This document shows positions 8,664-17,470 of a DNA stretch of 42,790 nt, one piece after another. The first letter of the stretch is position 1; every line of letters starts with the position of its first letter. Source of the stretch: Thiohalomonas denitrificans (GTDB taxonomy: Bacteria; Pseudomonadota; Gammaproteobacteria; Thiohalomonadales; Thiohalomonadaceae); contig NZ_JAENYR010000024.1 of assembly GCF_016841685.1 (NCBI RefSeq), positions 1 through 42,790 of the forward strand, read 5' to 3'. Made by a program: the position numbers and the translations under genes. The notes under the pieces are model-generated. The model made no database searches and was not told where the DNA came from. It saw only the letters and a program-made list of their open reading frames with translations.

Positions 8664-10193
8664 ATGCCTGAAAACTCCAAAAAGCTGATCCTCGGGTCCG
8701 TGATGCGCTCGCTAACGCTGTTGGCCAACGTGATCATCGGCTTTTTCCTGATGCCCTTCATCATCGATGCACTCGGCGATCACTGGTACGGTTTCTGGGC
8801 AATTGCCGGCAGCCTGGTCGGGTTTTACGGGCTACTCGACTTTGGTCTTTCGCTGACAACCCAGCGAAATGTCGCCCATGCATTGGGCTCAGGGCGAACC
8901 CAGGATGTCAACGGCTGGATGTCGACGGCCGTGGTTGTATTTTCAGGAGCGGGACTTTTCATCGTCATCGCATTGATCCCGGTAATCATGTGGGTCCCTG
9001 CCTTCATTGACGACCCTGGCAGTGCACGCACACTGCAGTACGTGATTGGGATACTGGGCCTCAACGTAGCCCTGAGCCTGCCGTTTCGCGCTTTTCACGG
9101 ATTATTGGCTGCCAAGCTGCGATTCGATCTCCTCAGCAGCCTGGAGTTGACCAAGCTGGCGTTGCGTACCGCGCTCATCATCTACATCGTAGGCAGCGAC
9201 AGCTCCATCGTGTCCCTCGCACTGATTACCTTCGCCTCGGATCTGTCAGTAAGATTCGGGCAGTTGTTACTGGCGTGGTATCTCCATCCTACGCTCAAGA
9301 TTCAGCCCCGCTTGTTTACCAAACAGATGTTTGCCGCATCGGTCAATTACAGCAAGTTTGTATTCCTCACCTCGATTGCCGAGCGCGTCCGCATGTCGGC
9401 AGGCACCTTTATCGTGGGGTTCGCCATTTCGGCGTCAGCCGTTACTCATTATGCGATCGCCCTCCGCCTAATGGACTATCTGGGGCAACTGGTCGCCAGC
9501 ATTTTCAGCGTCGTAATGCCGGTATTCACGAAACACCATGCATCTGATAATCGGATTCTTCTCAATTCCCGCTTCATGATGGTGAGTCAACTCTGTGCCT
9601 TCTTCTCGATCCTCCTGGGCGGCCTTCTTATCGTTATGGGAGATGAGTTCATCGCGTCCTGGATGGGCCCGGAGTATCTGGACGCCTATTATCCACTGGT
9701 GGTGCTGGTGGCCGGCGTCGTTCTCGCGAATTCGCAGCGCCCCTCGGTCTCTCTCCTGAACGCCATTGCAAAGCACCACTATTACGCCTGGATTTCTGTA
9801 TTCGAGCTGGTTGCAAACGTCATCGTCAGCCTTGTGCTGGTATTTCCGCTGGGATTACTCGGAGTAGCCCTCGGCACCACCATCCCCATCATGATCACCA
9901 GGCTATATCTGCAACCGCGGTTCGTCTGCGGGCAAACAGGAATCAGGCTCGCAGATTACTACCGTTCCACCTATTCGCCGGTGACTCCGGCCGTTCCCGT
10001 TTTCATTGGAGCTGAACTCGCGACCGGGCATTTTCCCTTGTCCGACTATACCCATCTTGCTCTTACCGGCGCCATTGTCGGCATCCTCTACACTGCCATT
10101 ACCTTTAAATGGTTCCTTGCGCAAGAAACCAAGCTCTATTTGTTCGGTCTTTTACCGATTCGGCTACGCCCCCTCTATACCCTGTTTACCTGA
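8664..10193 (+). CDS. Wzx-type polysaccharide flippase (509 aa)
   Basis: MOP-superfamily oligosaccharide flippase that moves the undecaprenyl-diphosphate-linked repeat unit to the periplasmic side. The sequence has about 12-14 hydrophobic segments. It starts with SVMRSLTLLANVIIGFFLMPFII and DALGDHWYGFWAIAGSLVGF, the typical first two helices of the family, followed by a basic loop carrying YGLLDFGLSLTTQRNV. The length of 509 aa fits Wzx/MurJ-like proteins; the EPS context favours Wzx over the peptidoglycan flippase MurJ. The gene follows the GT2 gene by 14 bp and precedes the pyruvyl transferase gene by 9 bp, so the three form one unit. Confidence 0.85.
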   Translation: MPENSKKLILGSVMRSLTLLANVIIGFFLMPFIIDALGDHWYGFWAIAGSLVGFYGLLDFGLSLTTQRNVAHALGSGRTQDVNGWMSTAVVVFSGAGLFIVIALIPVIMWVPAFIDDPGSARTLQYVIGILGLNVALSLPFRAFHGLLAAKLRFDLLSSLELTKLALRTALIIYIVGSDSSIVSLALITFASDLSVRFGQLLLAWYLHPTLKIQPRLFTKQMFAASVNYSKFVFLTSIAERVRMSAGTFIVGFAISASAVTHYAIALRLMDYLGQLVASIFSVVMPVFTKHHASDNRILLNSRFMMVSQLCAFFSILLGGLLIVMGDEFIASWMGPEYLDAYYPLVVLVAGVVLANSQRPSVSLLNAIAKHHYYAWISVFELVANVIVSLVLVFPLGLLGVALGTTIPIMITRLYLQPRFVCGQTGIRLADYYRSTYSPVTPAVPVFIGAELATGHFPLSDYTHLALTGAIVGILYTAITFKWFLAQETKLYLFGLLPIRLRPLYTLFT

Positions 10194-10202
10194 AAGCAGA
10201 TC

Positions 10203-11045
10203 ATGCGCCTGCATTATTTCAAGTGTCCCGATGGCAGCTCCAATTTTGGTGATGAGCTTAACCCGTGGTTGTGGCAACGTCGTATTCCAGAGATCTTGTC
10301 AGATGACGATCAGGTTCTGTTTCTCGGAATCGGGACTGTACTGAACAGCTCCCTTGCCTCCGGTTCCAGAAAACTGGTATTTGGTTCGGGTTGCGGCTAT
10401 CACCGCCCCCCTCGATTGGATAAGCATTGGGATATTCGTTTTGTGCGTGGCCCGCTGTCGGCACGGGTTCTGGGGTTATCAAACGAGAAGGTGGTTACCG
10501 ATGCAGCCATTCTGCTTCGACCGCTATTACCTACTGCTCCCTTAAACCGCTCCGGGTACGGGTTTATGCCACACTGGCAAAATGCCCACTCCGAGTGGGC
10601 TCGCCTTTGCGATGAATATGGTCTCATCTATATCGACCCTGCTGGTCCGGTCGAAGACACACTTCGTAAACTGAACAGCCTGACTCTCCTCCTCACCGAG
10701 GCCATGCACGGAGCCATTGTTTCGGATCTGATGGGTGTTCCCTGGATACCAATTTCTACCAACAAAAACATCTTACAATTCAAATGGCGGGACTGGTGCC
10801 TTTCTCTAGGCCTCGACTATTGTCCAAGCCCGATTCCACCCCTGTGGGCGCCCTCAGCTGCCTCACAGGACGGAACTGCCAGAAAATACCGCCGGCAGGT
10901 CAAGAGGCGGTGGATTGCAGGGAAGCTCTTTTCGGTGATAAAGGGAAGGAATCCCCTGCTTAGCGACCGTAGGCGCCTGGAAGATACTGCCAGAAGGGCG
11001 GAATATCAGCTGACTCGACTCAGGGCCGAATTCACCGGCGACTGA
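10203..11045 (+). CDS. Polysaccharide pyruvyl transferase family protein (280 aa)
   Basis: Resembles the ExoV/GumL/WcaK family that transfers pyruvate from phosphoenolpyruvate to a sugar as a ketal, adding negative charge to EPS. Visible signs are the N-terminal NFGDELNPWLW motif near residue 19, a glycine-rich FLGIGTVLNS segment, FVRGPLSARVLGL near residue 80, VTDAAILL, and near residue 165 LLTEAMHGAIVSDLMGVPWI, whose His-Gly-Ala segment is diagnostic for the family. The C-terminal 60 residues are basic and variable. It is the third gene of the GT2-flippase-pyruvyl transferase unit and ends convergently, 21 bp from the next gene. Family membership is well supported; the acceptor sugar is unknown. 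Confidence 0.8.
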   Translation: MRLHYFKCPDGSSNFGDELNPWLWQRRIPEILSDDDQVLFLGIGTVLNSSLASGSRKLVFGSGCGYHRPPRLDKHWDIRFVRGPLSARVLGLSNEKVVTDAAILLRPLLPTAPLNRSGYGFMPHWQNAHSEWARLCDEYGLIYIDPAGPVEDTLRKLNSLTLLLTEAMHGAIVSDLMGVPWIPISTNKNILQFKWRDWCLSLGLDYCPSPIPPLWAPSAASQDGTARKYRRQVKRRWIAGKLFSVIKGRNPLLSDRRRLEDTARRAEYQLTRLRAEFTGD

Positions 11046-11066
11046 AGCCACAAACATTGTTTCTCC

Positions 11067-11813
11067 CTATACCGAGCCGCGCACGCGAGCTTCCTCGGCC
11101 ACCAGTTCACCTAAGACTACGGGTCGTTTTCTGGCCATCATAAACGATGCCTTATGGTGGAATTTCAGAATCCAGAAGTGTGGCAATCCTACGACTCGCC
11201 AAAACTCTATTTCACCAACGGTTTCAAAACCCAATCTTTCATGAGCACGCTTGGAAGGACTGTTCTGTTTTTCGATATGTGTATAGACCGGGGTCGACTC
11301 CGAAAATGAATCAACGATCAGGTTTGCCATCAACGGGAAGAGACCCTTCAGACGATAGCTGGGAAGGACATATCCATTGCTTAAAAACACACCCTCTCCC
11401 AGCCTGATTTCTATCGTTTGCGGACCGAGTTCGTCCTGACTCAGTAAATAGCGGTTTTCAAACATCCATTCGTACGCGACGATTCTTCTATCACTACGGA
11501 CAGCAACACAGCGTCCACCCTGTTCCAGAAACTTGCCAAACAGTGCGTCCGTCTTCTGCCGCTCCTGACCTCCCGCTTCTGTCGTCAGAAGAGAAAGCTG
11601 GGAAATGTCACTCGGCGACGCAAATCCAATACTGATGCTATGGTCACTTCGTACCCGAACTCTACGAAACAGCTTCAGACGATAGAGATCGTATGCTGCA
11701 TATTCAATGGCGCAGGAAGGAACAACTCCATAGCTACAAAGACGTGCCAAAACCTGTTTAGAACCGCTACGCCGATAGGTTTCGATTGCCCGCCTCACAC
11801 GTTTCCAATCCAT
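11067..11813 (-). CDS. GNAT-fold N-acyltransferase-like protein (248 aa)
   Basis: Probable GNAT-superfamily protein encoded in the EPS cluster. The central part has the expected succession: a substrate-side segment (GGRCVAVRSDRRIVAYEWMF near residue 100), a beta-strand with an acyl-CoA loop (LSNGYVLPSYRLKGLFPLMA near residue 150), and a C-terminal YTHIEKQNSPSKRAHERLGFE, which matches the GNAT Asn-x-x-Ser...LGF pattern. The N-terminal 55 residues are basic and unassigned. It may acylate a sugar amine or a sugar nucleotide; neither donor nor acceptor can be read from sequence. It is monocistronic, converges on the pyruvyl transferase gene and diverges from the FemAB-like gene. AAGG lies about 10 nt before the ATG. 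Confidence 0.6.
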   Translation of the reverse strand: MDWKRVRRAIETYRRSGSKQVLARLCSYGVVPSCAIEYAAYDLYRLKLFRRVRVRSDHSISIGFASPSDISQLSLLTTEAGGQERQKTDALFGKFLEQGGRCVAVRSDRRIVAYEWMFENRYLLSQDELGPQTIEIRLGEGVFLSNGYVLPSYRLKGLFPLMANLIVDSFSESTPVYTHIEKQNSPSKRAHERLGFETVGEIEFWRVVGLPHFWILKFHHKASFMMARKRPVVLGELVAEEARVRGSV

Positions 11814-11899
11814 CCGTGGAACCTTCGATTGATGTGCGACACTTACTCATAGCGTAGTAGCCATCCCACATATTTAAATGCCAACCACATGCTTAGCTG

Positions 11900-13036
11900 A
11901 TGAAAGCAGAACTTGTAAAACTGAACGATATAGAAACGGCCCGGGAGCTGTGGTCGGAACTGGAACCACACTGTCAGTGCAGCGTTTTTCAAAGCTGGGC
12001 CTGGATAGGCCCATGGCTTGAACGCGCCATGCACACAATGTCTCCCTTGATGCTGATTGCCCGGGAAAACGATCTACCAATCGGTTTGGCCATAGCCGTA
12101 GAGAAGCATTGGATTCGCAACTATCTGTTTCCGGTAAAGGCGTTGTTCATCAACGAAGCAGGACCGGACAGACTGGATTTTTGTAGCGAGTACAACGGCT
12201 TTCTATTACGCTGCGGCCGTGAACAGGAAGCGCGCAATGCGATGCTTTCTGCACTGGTCAATTCTCAGACCGAATGGGATGAAGTTCATGTTCGCCGCAT
12301 CAGCGAATCCTTGGTCAGCGACTTTCAATTCGATTCGAACAATGGAATGCCAACTCGCCTATCGATTCGGACCACAGATCCTCTTGTCTCCCGCTATGTG
12401 GATTTGTCCCGGCTCCGCACAAAAAACCAGACCTTCCCCGATTCGCTCAGTGCAAGCCGTAGAAAGAAAATTCGTCGTGAACTTCGAATCGCAGAGAAAG
12501 CAGGTCCGCTTGGAATCGAGTCGGCCACTACGGTCGATAGCGCCCTGGCTCTTTTCGATGAGCTAAAGATGTACCATCAGCTCCGCTGGGAACGTTCAGG
12601 TGAACCAGGTTCATTCGCCGATCCCGAATGGGAAGCCTTTCACAGAGAGCTTATAGCGCGACAACTTCCCCAAAATGGCGCTCAGCTATTAAAGGTCACA
12701 GCCGGAGCTACACCCATCGGGTTTATCTACAGCCTGGTAAGAACCGGCCACGTATACGTCATCCAAACCGGTTTCAACTACGATTCCCTACCCGATCTTC
12801 GACCCGGCGAAACGACTCATTATATGGCCATTCAATGGAACTATGAGCAGGGATTCAACCGGTACGACTTTCTTGGCGGGGACTCTTTTTACAAGCAAAC
12901 GCTATCGAACTCATCCGATCGCCTCGTGTACCTCACGATTCAACGACCTCATTTGAAACTGATACTGGAAGATTCGATCCGGACTGGGGTAAGTTCAGCG
13001 AAACGGCTAAAAAGCTTGTGGCACCTTGGAAACTAG
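11900..13036 (+). CDS. FemAB-like/GNAT_6 acetyltransferase-type protein (378 aa)
   Basis: Two-domain GNAT-related protein of the kind found in XrtA-type and cellulose-type EPS loci (CelD/BcsL or FemAB-like). N-terminal part: CSVFQSWAWIGPWLERA near residue 30. Middle: a basic SRRKKIRRELRIAEKAG segment near residue 190. C-terminal part: GAQLLKVTAGATPIGFIYSLV, a tyrosine-rich VYVIQTGFNY and RPGETTHYMAIQWNYEQGFNRYDFLGGD near residue 310, which is the hallmark of the Acetyltransf_6 fold. It may N- or O-acylate sugars or transfer aminoacyl groups; the true substrate is unknown. No clear ribosome-binding site is seen. The last 30 bp overlap tail-to-tail with the deacetylase gene, including both stop codons. 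Confidence 0.7.
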   Translation: MKAELVKLNDIETARELWSELEPHCQCSVFQSWAWIGPWLERAMHTMSPLMLIARENDLPIGLAIAVEKHWIRNYLFPVKALFINEAGPDRLDFCSEYNGFLLRCGREQEARNAMLSALVNSQTEWDEVHVRRISESLVSDFQFDSNNGMPTRLSIRTTDPLVSRYVDLSRLRTKNQTFPDSLSASRRKKIRRELRIAEKAGPLGIESATTVDSALALFDELKMYHQLRWERSGEPGSFADPEWEAFHRELIARQLPQNGAQLLKVTAGATPIGFIYSLVRTGHVYVIQTGFNYDSLPDLRPGETTHYMAIQWNYEQGFNRYDFLGGDSFYKQTLSNSSDRLVYLTIQRPHLKLILEDSIRTGVSSAKRLKSLWHLGN

Positions 13037-14038
13037 TGGTCGAAGCTCCTGGTCGCCCGCGCGATTGACGTAGCCCAGGAGATTCTGACCTGCCTCCGAT
13101 GCAGTCACAAACTTCATCTGGCTCTCGCTGGCGAAGGCAATGAACTCTTCAATACGTTCCATAAACTGACGTTTTTCGTTAGACGTCCGGACAAAGGGCG
13201 TAAGGTTCGGTACTAGGGTTGGCGAATGAAAGAACAAGTTCAGATAACGATAACCTTCGCGATTCATGCGTTTTGCGAGTCGGATCATTGAACCTGCGCT
13301 TGCTGCTTCAGGACTAAGTACCACTCGATTGAGTATGGATAAACGGTCAAGCAATCCGATCACGCGTAATTGGTTAAGTCGACCCCGGCGAACTATCTGT
13401 TCTATCCGGGCACGTCGATTGAAGTTCCTCTGAAGGTAACCGGTAGTAGCAGGGATCTGCACCATACTCCCGACGGGATCGGCATCGTAAATGCTTCCTT
13501 CGTCAAACCGATAGGGTTGCGGTGACATCCCGGAGTAATCCGGCCCAAAATTACCAGACCAGTCGGTATAAGCAGTTACCGATGTCTCTACCCGGTATCC
13601 TAACGTTTTCAGGGTTTGCGCCACATTTTGCCCATACCCCCACCGACCACTACGGAAAGTCTTCGGTGCTATCCCCAAGCGTCCCTGCAGCAGGTAATGC
13701 AGATTTCGGATCTTTGCATCAACCAACTGTGCCGGAAGATGCAACAACATCGAGTTCTTCAGGAAGTGTTCTTCCTTGTGCGGCGGTGTATTCCATGGAT
13801 GGCAATGGCTCCCCACTTCGCATAGCCCGCTGTCCTGACGATCCCTGAGGAATTCGGCAAGTGCGGTATTCTCGCCCATATTATAGGTGACCAGATAGGT
13901 CGGCTTGGCCCCATAACGTTCGAATAGTGCCTGGAGTGCCGGGATTGCGTCGGCGTTGCGGGTGGTGGGATCAGGAGCAAACGGTCTCCAGTTATCTTCT
14001 TCGGTATCGATCGTTATCAGTACTTGTTGCTTACTCAT
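13007..14038 (-). CDS. Polysaccharide deacetylase family protein (343 aa)
   Basis: NodB-homology, carbohydrate esterase 4-like protein, probably removing N-acetyl groups from EPS sugars. Motifs in order: VLITIDTEEDNW at residues 6-17 (catalytic/metal Asp), EVGSHCHPWNTPP near residue 82 (metal His residues, H-C-H in place of the usual HSxxH spacing), TFRSGRWGYG near residue 130 (Arg motif), and LFFHSPTLVPN near residue 273 (late His motif). No signal peptide is visible, so it may act in the cytoplasm or on lipid-linked intermediates, as WbmS-like proteins are proposed to do. I start at the ATG at 14038 because the conserved strand follows directly; the frame is open 12 codons further upstream. 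It may be the last gene of the export operon, after a 98-bp gap. Confidence 0.78.
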   Translation of the reverse strand: MSKQQVLITIDTEEDNWRPFAPDPTTRNADAIPALQALFERYGAKPTYLVTYNMGENTALAEFLRDRQDSGLCEVGSHCHPWNTPPHKEEHFLKNSMLLHLPAQLVDAKIRNLHYLLQGRLGIAPKTFRSGRWGYGQNVAQTLKTLGYRVETSVTAYTDWSGNFGPDYSGMSPQPYRFDEGSIYDADPVGSMVQIPATTGYLQRNFNRRARIEQIVRRGRLNQLRVIGLLDRLSILNRVVLSPEAASAGSMIRLAKRMNREGYRYLNLFFHSPTLVPNLTPFVRTSNEKRQFMERIEEFIAFASESQMKFVTASEAGQNLLGYVNRAGDQELRPLVSKVPQAF

Positions 14039-14136
14039 GGGGTACCGTAATCCCGATTGTAAAATCCCACACATTCAATCCCACGGCCTTGAATCGATCT
14101 CCCGGCGATTCCCAATGAATCAATACATCATCTCAA

Positions 14137-15132
14137 TCACGTCCTTTGCAAGCTCTGGATCAGCACCTTGGCCAGTGAACGGCAATCCAGCAGTTTCTCG
14201 AGTAAACCCATCCGCTCTTCGACTGCAGCAAGCCGTTGTTCCATCAGCTCTCCGTTCTGGGGGGACATCATTTCCTGTTCCGTAGCAAAAGCATGATCAC
14301 CCTGGTCGGATGCGCGTGGCTGTTCCTCTGCCAACTCCCGAGCGACTTCGTTCACCAAGTCATCATCAACCGCCTCTCTCTCCTCCAGGTAAGCGACGAG
14401 AAAAATCCGGTCGGCAAGTGTGTTGATCCGGCGAGGTATTCCCTGAGTCTCGGAATAAATGCAATCCAGTGCGTCCTGATGCAACTCTGGTCGCCCCTCC
14501 CAGCCGACTCTCTGAAGACGGTGCTTGATATACCCTTGGGTTTCATCCTGGGTCATCGGGCCCAGGTGACAAAACGCGACCGCCCGCTGCCTCAGTTGCT
14601 CCATGCGCTTTTCCTGTAAACGCGCACGTAATTCGCCCTGTCCGACAAGACAGGCCTGAAGCATTTGACGATCGCCGACCTGGTGATTGGTCAGCATACG
14701 CAACTCTTCAAGCGTCGAATAAGGCATATTTTGCGCCTCATCGACGATGAGCAAAGCTCGTTTTCCTTCCAGGCGGCGCTGGGTCAGGTAACCCTGTAGT
14801 CTGTTGAATATTTGCGAACGAGACAGTCCTTCGTTGCTCACTCCAAAAGCCAGAGCAACCGATTCGGCCAAGTCGGACGCCTCAAGCTGGGTACTGGCAA
14901 TCTGGCCGATCACAAAGTCGGTATCGCCGGACAGTTCATTGACCAGGGTTTTGATCAGGGTAGTCTTCCCGGCCCCAATCTCTCCCGTCACTACCACAAA
15001 GCCCTCTCCCTGATGGATGCCGTACCGAAGGTAGGACAGTACGCGCTGATGTCCACGACTCGCAAAATAGAAGTTGGGATCCGGACTTAGCGAGAAGGGC
15101 TTGCCGTTCAATCCATAGAACTTCTCGTACAT
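14137..15132 (-). CDS. XrtA/PEP-CTERM-associated ExeA-like ATPase (331 aa)
   Basis: AAA-type P-loop ATPase resembling ExeA/GspA and the secretion-type ATPase of XrtA-associated EPS loci (the TIGR03015-like family, from memory). The N-terminus MYEKFYGLNGKPFSLSPDP is characteristic of this group. Walker A is TGEIGAGKTT (K56), Walker B is ALLIVDEAQNMP (D131, E132), and the sensor region is RMLTNHQVGDRQM. The C-terminal 60 residues include a short coiled-coil segment (LMEQRLAAVEERMGLLEKLL). No membrane helix is seen. GGAG lies 9 nt before the ATG and only 3 nt separate it from the stop of the beta-barrel gene, so it belongs to the export operon. It may energise or regulate assembly of the export machinery. 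Confidence 0.85.
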   Translation of the reverse strand: MYEKFYGLNGKPFSLSPDPNFYFASRGHQRVLSYLRYGIHQGEGFVVVTGEIGAGKTTLIKTLVNELSGDTDFVIGQIASTQLEASDLAESVALAFGVSNEGLSRSQIFNRLQGYLTQRRLEGKRALLIVDEAQNMPYSTLEELRMLTNHQVGDRQMLQACLVGQGELRARLQEKRMEQLRQRAVAFCHLGPMTQDETQGYIKHRLQRVGWEGRPELHQDALDCIYSETQGIPRRINTLADRIFLVAYLEEREAVDDDLVNEVARELAEEQPRASDQGDHAFATEQEMMSPQNGELMEQRLAAVEERMGLLEKLLDCRSLAKVLIQSLQRT

Positions 15133-15135
15133 GGT

Positions 15136-16566
15136 TTAAAACTCCGCCCTGGCCGTCAAAAAGATCATGTTTTGCTGATAGTCTGAACTGTCTATGGTCG
15201 AATCCCTTTCCGTATACTGATAGCGCAGTGTACCGAGCATGCGTTGCGTCATCCGACGCTCCAGCCCCAGCGACACATATCCGAGATAGTCCCTTCGGTC
15301 CACACCGCGGAATTCCCGCCTCTGCAGTTCCCCATCCGTCAGCAAGGTAGTACGAGGAGCCACTCTCCAGCTCCAACGGGCTCCGGCACCCGCCAGGTCC
15401 TCCTCATCTTCGGTGATCTGGTACTCCCGCTGTTCACCGTATCCGTACAACTCAACACCGGTACGACCCCTTTCATGTGACCAGCCACCTCTTAAACGGC
15501 GGCTCAGATAGACCTCATTATCGAGCGCAGTGGTCGTCGTAAATTGAACCGTTTCGGCATCGATCCGTTCGGCATCTACGACTGCAATTCTTTCGATTTC
15601 ACTGGTGTAATCTTCCGAGTAGCTCACTCGAAACTGCCCCACATTAGTCTCTCTGGCTACCGACAAGTCGAATGTCGTTCCAAACAGTCGATGGCCTAAC
15701 GAGGCGGTCATGTTCGTCTGGGTATTGGGAGTCCATTCGGCATTGGCCAGCCATACGCTGCCATCCTCCTCTAGCACGTCGTCGACTCCACCGTACTCGT
15801 TGTCCTCGTATCCTGCCTCCAGACCGATGGACAGCCTAGTCGAAAATCGATGCCCCAGAAAGATACTCCACTTGTCCAGGACCGAATCCTCTCTGTCATC
15901 GGCAGTCAGAACCCTGTGAGAGGCCAGCAGACCCCACCGGTATTTCATATCAGGCGCGTTTCCGAACCGCACCAGAGAGTGCCGGCGGCTTCCATCCGAA
16001 AGGCGATCTTCGTCATATTCGACGCGATCGATTTGGTACTCCGCCCGCATCACGAGCTGATCGTTGAATCTATGGTGCAAATAGGGGTTGATGGTGAGCG
16101 TCGCAACATCGGTTCTATTATCAGTAACACTGATGTTGTTCACCGAGATCGGGGCCTCCGATGAAATCACTTCCTGTGTATATCCGGCCCCTGCTTTGAC
16201 AAAAAACCATTCCGGAATAGCAACCGCTTCGCCTAAGGCCTCTGCCTGATGGTATGTCTCGTTATGGTCGGATTCGTTTGCGTACCATAAGGCCTCAAAT
16301 TGATAATCAAGCGCAAAATCCAGTCTGGGCGCAGTTCGAGAGTAGGAGATCCCCGGAGCTATCTGAGTAATGAAGTCCTCTTCTTCATCATTCGAGGCCA
16401 GATTCACGTTATCCGTATAGATTTCAGAAACCTGCAGCACCGGAGTTACATCGACTTCCGCAGCCTGGGCCATTTCGGGCGCCGCCACATGGATGCCCAC
16501 GGCAACAGCTACCGACCACAAACCAGATTCGAGCTTTCTTTGTATTTTAAAAATCATGGCTATCAC
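15136..16566 (-). CDS. XrtA-associated outer-membrane beta-barrel protein (476 aa)
   Basis: Secreted protein with a signal peptide (basic start, VAVAVGIHVAA, then AQA-AE near residue 36) and a mature part made of alternating, tyrosine/arginine-rich strands typical of an outer-membrane barrel, ending FLTARAEF with a terminal Phe. It resembles the TIGR03016-like PEP-CTERM-associated outer-membrane protein, which normally sits next to the ATPase and the tyrosine kinase, as here. The role is probably EPS passage or anchoring at the outer membrane; no mechanism is established. The ATG overlaps the kinase stop codon (ATGA), showing translational coupling. A second ATG at codon 4 is also possible. 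Confidence 0.82.
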   Translation of the reverse strand: MIAMIFKIQRKLESGLWSVAVAVGIHVAAPEMAQAAEVDVTPVLQVSEIYTDNVNLASNDEEEDFITQIAPGISYSRTAPRLDFALDYQFEALWYANESDHNETYHQAEALGEAVAIPEWFFVKAGAGYTQEVISSEAPISVNNISVTDNRTDVATLTINPYLHHRFNDQLVMRAEYQIDRVEYDEDRLSDGSRRHSLVRFGNAPDMKYRWGLLASHRVLTADDREDSVLDKWSIFLGHRFSTRLSIGLEAGYEDNEYGGVDDVLEEDGSVWLANAEWTPNTQTNMTASLGHRLFGTTFDLSVARETNVGQFRVSYSEDYTSEIERIAVVDAERIDAETVQFTTTTALDNEVYLSRRLRGGWSHERGRTGVELYGYGEQREYQITEDEEDLAGAGARWSWRVAPRTTLLTDGELQRREFRGVDRRDYLGYVSLGLERRMTQRMLGTLRYQYTERDSTIDSSDYQQNMIFLTARAEF

Positions 16567-17444
16567 GGCTGTTGCTCATCAGGCACATAATAGCGACCGT
16601 AATAGGAGTCAAATGTTCCAGAGGCCATATTAAAGACAAAACCCGCCAGCGGATTTGGTGACAAGAGATCAACGCCTTCTTTCACGGCTTGCTGCGGTGT
16701 CGTACCTTGGGCCACGACAAAAAGTACTTGTCCCATCAGGCTGCTGAGCACAGCCGCATGACTGGTCGAAAGTAACGGCGGTGCGTCAAACAGGACAATA
16801 CGATTGCTATATCGGGTGGCGATCTCTGTGGCGAGATCGCGCATTTTATCACTGGAGAGCAATTCCACTGCCTGTGGTTCGTAACAGCCGGCAGGCAAAA
16901 CTGCAAGCTTTGGAATGTCCGACCATTTAAGAACTTCCGGCATACTGCTGCGGCCCGACAACACATCTACCAGCCCCGGACTGTCTTTTAAACCCAGCAG
17001 ATTACTCAGCGAACGTTTGACCAAATCCGTATCCACAAGGAGTACGGTATGGTCCATCTCCTTGGAAAGGCTTATCGCAAGATTGAGTGCATTGAAGGTT
17101 TTTCCTTCACCGGGGAGTGCGCTGGTGACCATCACCATGTTTCGGGCATTGGGATCGATGCGCTCGTTTTCCAGATTGAAACGAACCCTGCGCTTCAGCA
17201 TACGGTACTGTTCTGCCAGTATGCCGGTGATGAGACCTATTTTCCCATCCTGGAGCCGCTTTTCGATGTGAATGTCTGCGGCATGCGCTCGCTTTGCGGT
17301 GTCTTTTTTCACCCTATTGCCAATATGCTCCGCCGCAGCCTCAATACTGTTTTTTTCCCCTTCCGGCACCGATTCGCGGCTGCGTTCAGGCTGATTTTGC
17401 TGCTGCTTCGACAGGCGTTCGGCTGCTTTCTCGATACTGTTCAT
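16563..17444 (-). CDS. EPS-locus tyrosine autokinase, cytoplasmic BY-kinase domain (293 aa)
   Basis: Bacterial tyrosine kinase of the CpsD/Wzc-C-terminal type. A charged N-terminal tail (residues 1-60) precedes LAEQYRMLKRRVRFNL, the linker typical of CpsD-like kinases. Walker A is SALPGEGKT (K115), Walker A' is VLLVDTDLVKRS, and Walker B is IVLFDAPPLL. The C-terminal tyrosine cluster (Y281, Y282, Y285, Y286) would be the autophosphorylation tail. It resembles the TIGR03018-like XrtA-locus kinase. Such kinases normally need a partner membrane protein with a Wzz domain for activation and chain-length control, and none is encoded next to it here. It lies between the Wza-like gene (26-bp gap) and the barrel gene (ATGA overlap). 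Confidence 0.88.
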   Translation of the reverse strand: MNSIEKAAERLSKQQQNQPERSRESVPEGEKNSIEAAAEHIGNRVKKDTAKRAHAADIHIEKRLQDGKIGLITGILAEQYRMLKRRVRFNLENERIDPNARNMVMVTSALPGEGKTFNALNLAISLSKEMDHTVLLVDTDLVKRSLSNLLGLKDSPGLVDVLSGRSSMPEVLKWSDIPKLAVLPAGCYEPQAVELLSSDKMRDLATEIATRYSNRIVLFDAPPLLSTSHAAVLSSLMGQVLFVVAQGTTPQQAVKEGVDLLSPNPLAGFVFNMASGTFDSYYGRYYVPDEQQP

Positions 17445-17470
17445 ATCTGGCCCACCCTGGATATACGTGG

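Noticed and set aside
13034-13046. CTAGTGGTC at 13033-13041 as a second end of the MITE-like element
   Set aside because: Only about 9 bp match the 26-bp terminal repeat, and most of it lies in the stop region of a gene.
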